Source: Haliotis asinina (Eukaryota > Mollusca > Gastropoda > Lepetellida > Haliotidae). Taken from it: a stretch of 64,000 nt of DNA. Below are positions 11,541 to 23,020 of the stretch, piece by piece. Every line of letters starts with the position of its first letter. The stretch's first letter is position 1. The stretch covers positions 310,001-374,000 of the forward strand of contig NC_090290.1 of NCBI RefSeq assembly GCF_037392515.1, in the 5' to 3' direction. The notes under the pieces were generated by a model. That model saw only the letters and a list, made by a program, of their open reading frames with translations. It was not told the DNA's origin and ran no database searches. The translations under genes were made by a program, and so were the position numbers.

Positions 11541-12690
11541 CTTGTAAAAAGGGAATATTTTAAATTTCCTTTCCTGCTGCGCATTTGTCGATGTGAGCGC
11601 TCAAGGGGATGCACCTGGATTTGGAGTCCTTAATCTGCTGTTTATGGACGCGCATTCTGTCCCTTAAGCACTCCGTTTGTGCAATGTATTCTTCATGACA
11701 CCCTTGGCATATAATAACATAAATAATATGTTTTGCGGAGCCGTCCATGTTAGAGCGTACATGAAACATTTGTTTCCTGTTTAAGAATTTAATACATGAG
11801 CTTTCAAGTATGTACTCACAAGTTCCACAATTTCCCCGTTTACATTTTGGGACACTGGATTCTGTATGTTTAATACATGAGTCGAATTTGACACGTGTCA
11901 ATATGTGCTTACGGCTTTGGCGTTTATTTTTTATCATAGTTACATTTGCCATAATTCGATTCATTTTGATATCAGCATTTAAGACTGGAACATTTTGTCT
12001 TATGATATGGAAAAGTTCCGGATTCCTGGGGTTGTGTGTTGACACACAGGACAGATTGACAGCGTTATTTATTTGTTTATCACGAACTTTCAACAGTGTC
12101 TTTCTGTCTATGTTCATTGCTTTCTTTATTCCATCTTCCACAAGTAGAACTGGGTACCAACAGGACTGTAGGTGTGATTTTAAGTCTTCAAGTCGTATAT
12201 TCCTTATCGGTATTTGAGACACAATCATGCAGATACGTCTTGCTAAATTATATGCTTCTCTTTATATGATTAGGATGGCAAGATGAAAAATGTAGATATA
12301 GTTTAGTGTCTCTAGGTTTATAATATGTATTTGTTTCTATGTAACGTCCACATAGTTTTACCATGGTGTCCAAAAATGGAATTTGAGAGGAATTTGAGTC
12401 CATGGTAAAATGTAAATGTTTGTTCAAGTTATTTAGGATGTTATGAAACAAAGTTAACTTTTCATCTCCAAAGGGCCACAACATGAAGCAGTCGTCAAGG
12501 AAACGTCGCCAATTTGTTCTGAAGTATTCAGCGACTTCAGGTCCTAACTGTTCCAAATGTCCTAAAACTAACGTAACACACGTGGGTGCCATTTTAGTTC
12601 CCATTGCTGTACCCTTTATTTGCCTATACTGTTCTCCATCAAAATTAAATGTATTATTATTCAATATCAATTTAACTTTAATTCAATTTC
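11541..12690 (-). mobile_element. Penelope-like retroelement fragment
   Basis: The C-terminal half of a Penelope-like element on the minus strand: end of the RT followed by a GIY-YIG endonuclease. The N-terminal part of RT is absent upstream of about 12690, as expected for 5' truncation. Confidence 0.75.
11560..12670 (-). pseudogene. Penelope-like RT / GIY-YIG protein, partial and frameshifted
   Basis: Two minus-strand frames of one protein. The first (12248-12670) has the RT palm: KGTAMGTKMAPTCVTL, then RFLDDCFMLW with the catalytic DD pair, then IPFLDTMV. The second (11560-12228) has a linker with PKCKRGNCGTCEYI, like the Cys-rich motif that precedes the nuclease in this family. It then has IIYVIICQGC and EYIAQTECLRDRMRVHK, the GIY and YIG halves of the endonuclease (YIG reads YIA) with its Arg and His. 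A frameshift near 12230-12250 separates the parts. Penelope elements prime reverse transcription at nicks made by this nuclease. The copy is non-functional. Confidence 0.75.
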
Positions 12691-12790
12691 ACTTACATGT
12701 CGCAATATTCCCCCTCTTTAGACATGAAAGTGTGCTTAACTCTACCTACCGCCATACCCCGTGTCTATCTAACTCCCCTTTAGTAATACA

Positions 12791-12926
12791 AATGCTGGCG
12801 TGATATATTTAACTTGTTTGTAAACACTTCAACCATCAAATACTGACGTGATATATTTAACTTGTTTGTAAACACTTCAACCATCAAATACTGACGTGAT
12901 ATATTTAACTTGTTTGTATACATTTC
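12791..12926. repeat. 48-bp minisatellite, about 2.8 copies
   Basis: The unit starting CGTGATATATTTAACTTG repeats at 12799, 12847 and 12895. Confidence 0.85.
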
Positions 12927-13041
12927 ATGTATTCATATTATTGTCAGTCCTTGCCATGTGTTTCTGTTTTATATATTCCATGCATTGATATTATTGTCAA
13001 TCCAGATGCCATGTATGTCTGTTTATCAATTGTATCCAATT

Positions 13042-13115
13042 CAGTAACACACAACACCACTGACAGTAAACTGCTTGACAGTAATCTGCTTGACAGTAAT
13101 CGTACCTCTTCCTAT
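13042..13115. repeat. Copy of the 9593-9650 repeat, upstream of Tc1 element B
   Basis: It shares ACAACACC, TGACAGTAAACTGCTTGAC and CCTCTTCCTAT with 9593-9650, and here contains an internal doubling of CTGCTTGACAGTAAT. Element B is inserted immediately after it. Confidence 0.6.
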
Positions 13116-13121
13116 AATATA

Positions 13122-14738
13122 TACATATGGAAATTAATTAAGCAACACCAAATTCAAAGACACATAAAAACTTAACAAAGTATAACGAAGTAATTTTGAT
13201 GATTGATTATTCAATTTTGATGTATTGACATACAGCATGAGCTTTTCATGGGTTGATATGACGCGCGTGAAGCTTGCACAGCGCACGTGCATTGCTTTAA
13301 CCTCAACTTTCGAAAAATGCACTTTTTCCCTGGGGTGTTTACAAGCGCAGGTTGTCGATTGCATTCGGTTTTTCATTCATTTCAATGTCATGGCACGTAG
13401 GAAATTATCAGAGGCCACTCGTTGGCAAATAATCGGCATGAGGAATGCTGGTATGTCTCTAAGACAAATCGGGACTCAAATCGGACGACATCATTCCATA
13501 ATTTCAAAACTTTTGAAAAAATACCGGGCCACTAATGAAGTTAAAGACCTGCCTAGACCAGGAAGACCCAGGAAGACCACAGTCCGGGAGGACAGAGCTT
13601 TACTGAGACTTGTACGGCGCAGGTCCTTCCACTCGAGCTCTCGGTTGAGACAGGAGTGGCTTCCAGGGAGACCCATCTCGAACAGGACTGTTCGGAATCG
13701 TCTGAAAGCTGCAGGATACCGGGCAAGGAGGCCAATCAAGCGACCCAGACTGTCTCCAGCCCATAAGGCAGCCCGACTGGCCTGGTGTAATGACCGTTTG
13801 CACTGGAACATTGCCTCTTGGAGGAAGGTCCATTTCTCAGATGAGAGCCGGTTCTTGCTGCACATGGTGGACGGTCGTACTCGGGTCTGGAGGCAGAGGA
13901 ACACAGCAATGGCTCCACGGAACATCCAGGAGACTGTGGCCTTTGGGGGAGGTTCCGTTATGGTATGGGGGTGCATTTCCATGAACTGCAAGTTGGATAT
14001 CATTACCATCCGTGGCAACCTTAACGGTGTTCGTTACCAACAGGAGGTTCTTGACAGGGCTGTGGTACCTCATTTTGAGAACCATCCTCTGGCAACGAGA
14101 CCCATATTTATGGACGACAATGCTAGACCTCACAGGGCGCATGCTGTAAATGATTTTTTGCGGCAAAATGCAATTGACAGAATTCCATGGCCTGCCATGA
14201 GCCCTGACCTCAACCCCATTGAACATTTGTGGGACTTTATTGGCCGTCGTGTGAGGCAGAGAGACCCACCAGTCCATAATCTCAACGAATTGACGGCTGC
14301 CCTGCATGAGGAGTGGAACAGGATCCCCCAGAATCAGATCCGGAGACTCATCCAAGGAATGAGGAGGCGTCTGGAATCGGTGGTGCGTGCGCAGGGAGGA
14401 CACACTAGATATTGATGAAAGTCGGTGTGCAGACTCTCAGATGACTGTTCTTTCTTTCCATGTGACATTTGTGTTAATACACCTGACAACAACGTCTGTG
14501 GATGAATAGTAAATTGTGTCCATTTTTTCATGAATTTAAGACAGTTTTAAGAATTTGGATTTCGTTGCAATAAAGCAAAGTCTTGATACTTTTTCCCTTT
14601 AAGTTGTTTGTCAGAGATCGTCTGTTGAATAAAAAAGTGTCAAACTATATCAACCCGGCATATTTTGATTGTCAGAACACTTCAAAGTTGCTCCAATAGA
14701 AAAAATTGGGGTGTTGCTTGATTAATTTCCAGGTGTAT
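13122..14738 (+). mobile_element. Tc1-like transposon B, complete
   Basis: Terminal inverted repeats flank an intact transposase. The left end is ATGGAAATTAATTAAGCAAC just after 13122. The right end, on the opposite strand, is CACCTGGAAATTAATCAAGC ending at 14736. Both abut TA (13122-13123 and 14737-14738), the usual Tc1 target. The left and right ends differ at a few positions. Confidence 0.85.
13390..14415 (+). CDS. Tc1-family DD34E transposase, intact
   Basis: A 341-residue transposase that cuts and pastes its own element in the nucleus. I chose the ATG at 13390 (MARRKLSEATRW) because it matches the start and length of element A; the frame is open further upstream without homology. Domains: paired helix-turn-helix DNA-binding region (residues about 8-110) with GRPRKT, then the RNase H-fold catalytic domain. 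Catalytic residues are D151 (HFSDESRF), D243 (DDNARPH) and E278 (SPDLNPIEHLWD), spaced DD34E. GGGSVMVWG and the C-terminal RRLESVVRAQGGHTRY are typical of the family. No stops or shifts. With both terminal repeats present, this copy could be active, though the left repeat is slightly diverged. Confidence 0.9.
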   Translation: MARRKLSEATRWQIIGMRNAGMSLRQIGTQIGRHHSIISKLLKKYRATNEVKDLPRPGRPRKTTVREDRALLRLVRRRSFHSSSRLRQEWLPGRPISNRTVRNRLKAAGYRARRPIKRPRLSPAHKAARLAWCNDRLHWNIASWRKVHFSDESRFLLHMVDGRTRVWRQRNTAMAPRNIQETVAFGGGSVMVWGCISMNCKLDIITIRGNLNGVRYQQEVLDRAVVPHFENHPLATRPIFMDDNARPHRAHAVNDFLRQNAIDRIPWPAMSPDLNPIEHLWDFIGRRVRQRDPPVHNLNELTAALHEEWNRIPQNQIRRLIQGMRRRLESVVRAQGGHTRY

Positions 14739-14739
14739 A

Positions 14740-15384
14740 TATAAGTGTGTCTCTGAGTCTTGTACGACCCACATTCAACGGCGAAGGTTTAGGTATAATC
14801 AAGTTCCCAAACTGGGGCCAAAAGCTTGATTATAGTATCTCACATGTAAACTGACACAACTCGCTATATAATTAACCTAGTTTTGCACTTCTCATTTACA
14901 CAAAGGCTTAGGTTTTCAATTGTGAAAATGTTTTGCCAATACTGTTCAAGTCTGTGGTTGAATAAGCATGTCTTCATACCGCCGGACGGATAGACGGAGA
15001 TTCTTGGTGTAACTATACACTCCCTAACAATATGTAGCCAAGTAAAAATTATGGGATTTCCAAAAACAAAACAAATGCGTTTAACATATATCAATATCCG
15101 CTGAGAAAGCTAATATTCCGAGAGCAGAGCCTCACTTTTGACAACAATGAAACTATCAATGGTCACTCGTCTCGCCAATGCATCATCTAATATGAATTCA
15201 GAGAGCCTACCGTGACAGGCGACACGCTGGAAAGAGGACCTGGTGTGACAAAACAGTTAACACCACCATTACGTGACAACGTTAATGTTGTTGAGGACAA
15301 TCTGAGGACAATCTGAAGACACCAGGACACCACAGCAAAGTAAGGTCAAGGATACACTGCGCCAAACGTCCTGGCGCTACCAGC
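14740..15384. other. No gene recognised
   Basis: About 640 bases without coding support or clear repeats. Confidence 0.5.
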
Positions 15385-16565
15385 TGGATGTGATCATGTT
15401 CTACCGTTACCAGCAGAATGTGATCATGTTCTACCGTTACCATGTGGATGTCATCCCGTTGTACCGTTCGTTACAAGCTGTATGTCATCCTGTTCTAGCA
15501 TTACCAGCTGGATGTCACCCTGTTCTAGCATTACAAGCTAGATGTCACCCTGTTCTAGCATTTACCAACTGGGTGTCATCCTTTTGTACCGTTGATCATG
15601 TTGTAAAGTTACTAGCTGGATGTGATTCTGTTGTACCGTTATCAGTTTGATTAGATCCTGTTCTAGCATTACCGGCTGGATGTCATCCTGTCCTAGCATT
15701 TCCAGTTGGATTTGATCCTGTACTATTGCTTGGCAAGTATTAGATGAACAAATGACCCCAATTTGCACATATAAGGGAACCTCATCCAGAACATTCCATT
15801 GGAAACGAGGGAAGCAGGTTGTCGTCTAAAACTTCCTTGTGCGAATCGTGTCGTGATGGTGTCTTGCTGAACCAAATCGCTCTACGAGACACGTGTTTAA
15901 CAGTTGCGGTATTGATTTCATGCCGTAGTCAGCATGTACTGCACGTGCTTAATCGCCAATCTACCTGTGGCAAACCAAGTGTATTCGTCCAGATTGCTTG
16001 TCCCGCCTGCTTGTCACAAACGCGTTCACTGCGCGGGCTCATCTAATACTTGTCAAGCAGTAGTGCTTACCGCCTGTACATGACCCTGTTCTAGGTTACC
16101 AGCTACATTTGGTCCTGTTCTAGCGTTACCAGCTAGATTTGATCTTGTTCTTGGTTCACGGCTATATGTGATCCTGTTTAAGGTTACCAGCTAGATTTGA
16201 TCTTGTTCTACGTTACCAGCTGTATTTGATCCTGTTCTAGGTTATCAGCTAGATTTGATCCTGTTCTAGCGTTATCAGCTAGAGTTGATACTGTTCTAGG
16301 TTACCAACTGCATTTGGCCCTATTCTAGGTTTCCAGCTAGGTTTGATCCTGTTCCAGGTTACCAACTAGATTTGATCCTGTTTTAGGTTACCATCTGCAT
16401 TTGATCCTGTTCTGTGTTTCAGGCCAGATTTGATCCTGTTCTAGCGTTACCAGCTAGATTTGATCCTGTTCTAGCGTGGCCAGCTAGACTTGATCCTGTT
16501 CTAGGTTATCAGCTAGGTTTAATCCTGTTCTAGCATTACCAGCTGTATTTGATCCTGTTCGACCG
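15385..16565. repeat. Degenerate 29-30-bp tandem repeat, in two parts
   Basis: Diverged units around GATCCTGTTCTAGCGTTACC and CAGCTAGATTT cover 15385-15725 and 16075-16565. The two halves are interrupted by the insertion at 15722-16066. High divergence between units indicates an old array. Confidence 0.75.
15722..16066. mobile_element. Small inverted-repeat insertion (MITE-like)
   Basis: Left end TTGCTTGGCAAGTATTAG (about 15726) and right end CTAATACTTGTCAAGCAG (about 16043-16060) are near-perfect inverted repeats of some 22-26 bases. They bound about 340 bases that lack the surrounding 30-bp periodicity. The interior has no transposase. CCTGTAC occurs on both sides but the exact target duplication is unclear. 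Confidence 0.55.
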
Positions 16566-16689
16566 CCTGAAATGGCGCTACGTACAGCAACCACTAAATA
16601 TTTCCATGCAGCCTCTCGTATGACCATCACAAATTGTGCGATATACAACAACACTGCTACACATTCTCATCCACACTCTTACACGACCG

Positions 16690-19600
16690 GCAGAGTTGGA
16701 ACTGTATACAGGAAATACCGCTAAACATTGTTATGCAGACTCTTCCACCACCATCAGAGTTGGAACTGTATACAGGAAATACCGCTAAACATTGTTATGC
16801 AGACTCTTCCACTACCACCAGAGTTGGAACTGTATACAGGAAATACCGCTAAACATTGTTATGCAGACTCTTTCACTACCACCAGAGTTGGAACTGTATA
16901 CAGGAAATACCGCTAAACATTGTTATGCAGACTCTTCCACTACCATCAGAGTTGGAACTGTATACAGGAAATACCGCTAAACATTGTTATGCAGACTCTT
17001 CCACTACCATCAGAGTTGGAACTGTATACAGGAAATACCGCTAAACATTGTTATGCAGACTCTTCCACTACCACCAGAGTTGGAACTGTATCCAGGAAAT
17101 ACCGCTAAACATTGTTATGCAGACTCTTTCACTACCACCAGAGTTGGAACTGTATACAGGAAATACCGCTAAACATTGTTATGCAGACTCTTCCACTACC
17201 ATCAGAGTTGGAACTGTATACAGGAAATACCGCTAAACATTGTTATGCAGACTCTTCCACTACCACCAGAGTTGGAACTGTATACAGGAAATACCGCTAA
17301 ACATTGTTATGCAGACTCTTCCACTACCATCAGAGTTGGAACTGTATACAGGAAATACCGCTAAACATTGTTATGCAGACTCTTCCACTACCATCAGAGT
17401 TGGAACTGTATACAGGAAATGCCGCTAAACATTGTTATGCAGACTCTTCCACTACCACCAGAGTTGGAACTGTATCCAGGAAATACCGCTAAACATTGTT
17501 ATGCAGACTCTTCCACTACCACCAGAGTTGGAACTGTATACAGGAAATACCGCTAAACATTGTTATGCAGACTCTTCCACTACCATCAGAGTTGGAACTG
17601 TATACAGGAAATACCGCTAAACATTGTTATGCAGACTCTTCCACTACCATCAGAGTTGGAACTGTATACAGGAAATGCCGCTAAACATTGTTATGCAGAC
17701 TCTTCCACTACCATCAGAGTTGGAACTGTATACAGGAAATGCCGCTAAACATTGTTATGCAGACTCTTCCACTACCATCAGAGTTGGAACTGTATACAGG
17801 AAATGCCGCTAAACATTGTTATGCAGACTCTTCCACTACCATCAGAGTTGGAACTGTATACAGGAAATGCCGCTAAACATTGTTATGCAGACTCTTCCAC
17901 TACCATCAGAGTTGGAACTGTATACAGGAAATGCCGCTAAACATTGTTATGCAGACTCTTCCACTACCATCAGAGTTGGAACTGTATACAGGAAATGCCG
18001 CTAAACATTGTTATGCAGACTCTTCCACTACCATCAGAGTTGGAACTGTATACAGGAAATGCCGCTAAACATTGTTATGCAGACTCTTCCACTACCATCA
18101 GAGTTGGAACTGTATACAGGAAATGCCGCTAAACATTGTTATGCAGACTCTTCCACTACCATCAGAGTTGGAACTGTATACAGGAAATGCCGCTAAACAT
18201 TGTTATGCAGACTCTTCCACTACCATCAGAGTTGGAACTGTATACAGGAAATGCCGCTAAACATTGTTATGCAGACTCTTCCACTACCATCAGAGTTGGA
18301 ACTGTATACAGGAAATACCGCTAAACATTGTTATGCAGACTCTTCCACTACCATCAGAGTTGGAACTGTATACAGGAAATACCGCTAAACATTGTTATGC
18401 AGACTCTTCCACTACCATCAGAGTTGGAACTGTATACAGGAAATACCGCTAAACATTGTTATGCAGACTCTTCCACTACCATCAGAGTTGGAACTGTATA
18501 CAGGAAATACCGCTAAACATTGTTATGCAGACTCTTCCACTACCACCAGCGTTGGAACTGTATACAGGAAATACCGCTAAACATTGTTATGCAGACTCTT
18601 CCACTACCATCAGAGTTGGAACTGTATACAGGAAATACCGCTAAACATTGTTATGCAGACTCTTCCACTACCATCAGAGTTGGAACTGTATACAGGAAAT
18701 ACCGCTAAACATTGTTATGCAGACTCTTCCACTACCACCAGAGTTGGAACTGTATACAGGAAATACCGCTAAACATTGTTATGCAGACTCTTCCACTACC
18801 ATCAGAGTTGGAACTGTATACAGGAAATACCGCTAAACATTGTTATGCAGACTCTTCCACTACCACCAGAGTTGGAACTGTATACAGGAAATACCGCTAA
18901 ACATTGTTATGCAGACTCTTCCACTACCATCAGAGTTGGAACTGTATACAGGAAATACCGCTAAACATTGTTATGCAGACTCTTCCACTACCATCAGAGT
19001 TGGAACTGTATACAGGAAATGCCGCTAAACATTGTTATGCAGACTCTTCCACTACCATCAGAGTTGGAACTGTATACAGGAAATGCCGCTAAACATTGTT
19101 ATGCAGACTCTTCCACTACCACCAGAGTTGGAACTGTATACAGGAAATACCGCTAAACATTGTTATGCAGACTCTTCCACTACCACCAGAGTTGGAACTG
19201 TATACAGGAAATACCGCTAAACATTGTTATGCAGACTCTTCCACTACCATCAGAGTTGGAACTGTATACAGGAAATACCGCTAAACATTGTTATGCAGAC
19301 TCTTCCACTACCATCAGAGTTGGAACTGTATACAGGAAATACCGCTAAACATTGTTATGCAGACTCTTCCACTACCATCAGAGTTGGAACTGTATACAGG
19401 AAATGCCGCTAAACATTGTTATGCAGACTCTTCCACTACCATCAGAGTTGGAACTGTATACAGGAAATGCCGCTAAACATTGTTATGCAGACTCTTCCAC
19501 TACCATCAGAGTTGGAACTGTATACAGGAAATGCCGCTAAACATTGTTATGCAGACTCTTCCACTACCATCAGAGTTGGAACTGTATACAGGAAATGCCG

Positions 19601-21625
19601 CTAAACATTGTTATGCAGACTCTTCCACTACCATCAGAGTTGGAACTGTATATAGGAAATGCCGCTAAACATTGTTATGCAGACTCTTCCCCTACCATCA
19701 GAGTTGGAACTGTATACAGGAAATACCGCTAAACATTGTTATGCAGACTCTTCCACTACCATCAGAGTTGGAACTGTATACAGGAAATACCGCTAAACAT
19801 TGTTTTGCAGACTCTTCCACTACCATCAGAGTTGGAACTGTATACAGGAAATACCGCTAAACATTGTTATGCAGACTCTTCCACTACCATCAGAGTTGGA
19901 ACTGTATACAGGAAATGCCGCTAAACATTGTTATGCAGACTCTTCCACTACCACCAGAGTTGGAACTGTATACAGGAAATGCCGCTAAACATTGTTATGC
20001 AGACTCTTCCACTACCATCAGAGTTGGAACTGTATACAGGAAATACCGCTAAACATTGTTATGCAGACTCTTCCACTACCATCAGAGTTGGAACTGTATA
20101 CAGGAAATACCGCTAAACATTGTTATGCAGACTCTTCCACTACCACCAGAGTTGGAACTGTATACAGGAAATACCGCTAAACATTGTTATGCAGACTCTT
20201 CCACTACCATCAGAGTTGGAACTGTATACAGGAAATACCGCTAAACATTGTTATGCAGACTCTTCCACTACCATCAGAGTTGGAACTGTATACAGGAAAT
20301 ACCGCTAAACATTGTTATGCAGACTCTTCCACTACCATCAGAGTTGGAACTGTATACAGGAAATACCGCTAAACATTGTTATGCAGACTCTTCCACTACC
20401 ACCAGAGTTGGAACTGTATACAGGAAATACCGCTAAACATTGTTATGCAGACTCTTCCACTACCACCAGAGTTGGAACTGTATACAGGAAATACCGCTAA
20501 ACATTGTTATGCAGACTCTTCCACTACCACCAGAGTTGGAACTGTATACAGGAAATACCGCTAAACATTGTTATGCAGACTCTTCCACTGCCATCAGAGT
20601 TGGAACTGTATACAGGAAATACCGCTAAACATTGTTATGCAGACTCTTCCACTACCACCAGAGTTGGAACTGTATACAGGAAATACCGCTAAACATTGTT
20701 ATGCAGACTCTTCCACTACCATCAGAGTTGGAACTGTATACAGGAAATACCGCTAAACATTGTTATGCAGACTCTTCCACTACCACCAGAGTTGGAACTG
20801 TATACAGGAAATACCGCTAAACATTGTTATGCAGACTCTTCCACTACCATCAGAGTTGGAACTGTATACAGGAAATACCGCTAAACATTGTTATGCAGAC
20901 TCTTCCACTACCACCAGAGTTGGAACTGTATACAGGAAATACCGCTAAACATTGTTATGCAGACTCTTCCACTACCATCAGAGTTGGAACTGTATACAGG
21001 AAATACCGCTAAACATTGTTATGCAGACTCTTCCACTACCACCAGAGTTGGAACTGTATACAGGAAATACCGCTAAACATTGTTATGCAGACTCTTCCAC
21101 TACCATCAGAGTTGGAACTGTATACAGGAAATACCGCTAAACATTGTTATGCAGACTCTTCCACTACCACCAGAGTTGGAACTGTATACAGGAAATACCG
21201 CTAAACATTGTTATGCAGACTCTTCCACTACCACCAGAGTTGGAACTGTATACAGGAAATACCGCTAAACATTGTTATGCAGACTCTTCCACTACCACCA
21301 GAGTTGGAACTGTATACAGGAAATACCGCTAAACATTGTTATGCAGACTCTTCCACTACCACCAGAGTTGGAACTGTATACAGGAAATACCGCTAAACAT
21401 TGTTATGCAGACTCTTCCACTACCACCAGAGTTGAAACTGTATACAGGAAATACCGCTAAACATTGTTATGCAGACTCTTCCACTACCATCAGAGTTGGA
21501 ACTGTATACAGGAAATACCGCTAAACATTGTTATGCAGACTCTTCCACTACCACCAGAGTTGGAACTGTATACAGGAAATACCGCTAAACATTGTTATGC
21601 AGACTCTTCCACTACCACCAGAGTT
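16690..21625. repeat. 64-bp satellite array, about 77 monomers
   Basis: The monomer contains AGAGTTGGAACTGTATACAG, GAAATACCGCTAAACATTG and TTATGCAGACTCTTCCACTA. Period is 64 throughout. Monomers are nearly identical and differ mainly at two diagnostic sites: ACCAC/ACCAT, and AATACCGC/AATGCCGC. The G variant runs through ten consecutive monomers starting at 17624-18200. The two ACCAC/ACCAT types alternate strictly over about 20568-21200. The first monomer (before 16728) and the last are degenerate. The series of 62-codon ORFs across it is a by-product of period 64 and is not annotated as genes. Confidence 0.97.
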
Positions 21626-21866
21626 AACGCTGTGAATCATCATCAGCATGCAGTCCAAATCCTGTCTCAGAATTAGATCCTAATTACGAGGCGGTAACTG
21701 AATTGGGTATATCCTTGGACGCCGGCCGGAGCCAAACAATTTGGTCAGTTTCCTAGTTATTCTACTCTTCTTTTCAATTCTATTCTTCTTCTTAGAGGCA
21801 ACAACCAAATACGGACGCCCGCCGCAGCAAGCCAAGTGGGGCTGCCCAAAGTTTGGCAACGTCTAG
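21626..21866. other. No gene recognised
   Basis: Short unique stretch between the satellite and a SINE. Confidence 0.5.
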
Positions 21867-22020
21867 GCGTGAGTTAGTGAGTGAGTGTTGTTTTACGGAG
21901 CCCTTTGGTAATATTGCAGCAATATGACGGCGGGGAACACCTGAAATGGACTTTACTGGATCGACGTGGGGAATCACACCCTTATCTGATCTTTCATAAA
22001 CGAATTCATGAATCACTTAG
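21867..22020 (-). mobile_element. SINE fragment, tRNA-headed family
   Basis: On the + strand it begins with the tail GTGAGTTAGTGAGTGAGTG and continues TTTTACGG..AATATTGCAGCAATATGACGGCGGG..CCTGAAATGG, in the same order as the better-preserved copy at 41626-41784. The tRNA-like head is degraded beyond about 21975. Confidence 0.7.
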
Positions 22021-22444
22021 CTAACTCATCGTCCTACCTTGAAGCATAGACAATTTTTCCTTGAGGTCCAGGATTCGATTTGAAAACACGCCACTGTTAC
22101 AATCTGCAAAGTGAACTGTTTCGCACTTTTCCCACCCATTAAATGGGAACATTAGGAAACGTACCCATCCAGATATTCGAGTGAAGACTTTATTTAATGA
22201 TTCATAAACACTAATAACTTGTTTCTCTGGATTTCAAACAACATCATACAGCTGTAATACTGAAACAAACTGATATCGGCTCATGATATAGTCACAGTTG
22301 TACAGTCAACAGAGATTTCTTTTAATGTGAAAAGGGTTTTGTCGCTTCTATTTATTCATCTTAATTGTATCTATGATATGATATGATATGATATGGGATA
22401 TTGTCATCTACAGTTCAGAATCGAACTGATTGTACGATGTCATA
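22021..22444. other. No gene recognised
   Basis: Contains only a short ATATG microsatellite at 22376-22396. Confidence 0.5.
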
Positions 22445-22900
22445 TAGAGTTACGGACATGCATCATACATGGTCATATAACGTTACGGACATGCATCATA
22501 CATGGCCATATAGAGTTACGGACATGCATCATACATGGTCATATAGAGTGACGGACATGCATCGTACATGGTGATATAGAGTGACCTACATTCATCATAC
22601 ATGGTCATATAGAGTTACGGACATGCATCATACATGGTCATATAGAGTGACGGACATGCATCGTACATGGTGATATAGAGGTATGGACATGCTTCATAAA
22701 TGGTCATATAGCGTTACGGACATGCATCATACATGGTCATATAGCGTTACGGACATGCACCCTACATGGTCATATAGCGTTACGGACATGCATCATACAT
22801 GGCCATATAGAGTTACGGACATGCATCGTACATGGTCATATAGAGTTACGGACATGCGTCATGCATGGCCATATAGAGTTACGGACATGAATCATACATG
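22445..22900. repeat. 33-bp minisatellite, about 14 copies
   Basis: Units built on ACGGACATGCATCATACATG and GTCATATAGAGTT recur every 33 bases (for example 22454, 22487 and 22520). The period is a multiple of three, so it stays open as an 11-residue repeat, but nothing supports translation. It lies just beyond the 3' end of the first Rolling-stone-like gene. Confidence 0.9.
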
Positions 22901-23020
22901 TTTATAGCCAAACAAACACCGATAACAACAAACCCAAACCCTTGATCCATAAGAATGAAAAGTGAATTTTGTAAGACACAAGAAGACATACAGTTGCACT
23001 TGATATCAAGCAAAGGAGTA

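Noticed and set aside
16634-21676. About 75 overlapping 62-codon frames
   Set aside because: Each is the same three-monomer read of the 64-bp satellite, ended by the same TAA.
22445-22900. CRISPR-like regular repeats (also considered for the 64-, 65-, 42- and 63-bp arrays)
   Set aside because: There are no unique spacers, the whole unit repeats, no cas genes are present and the context is eukaryotic.
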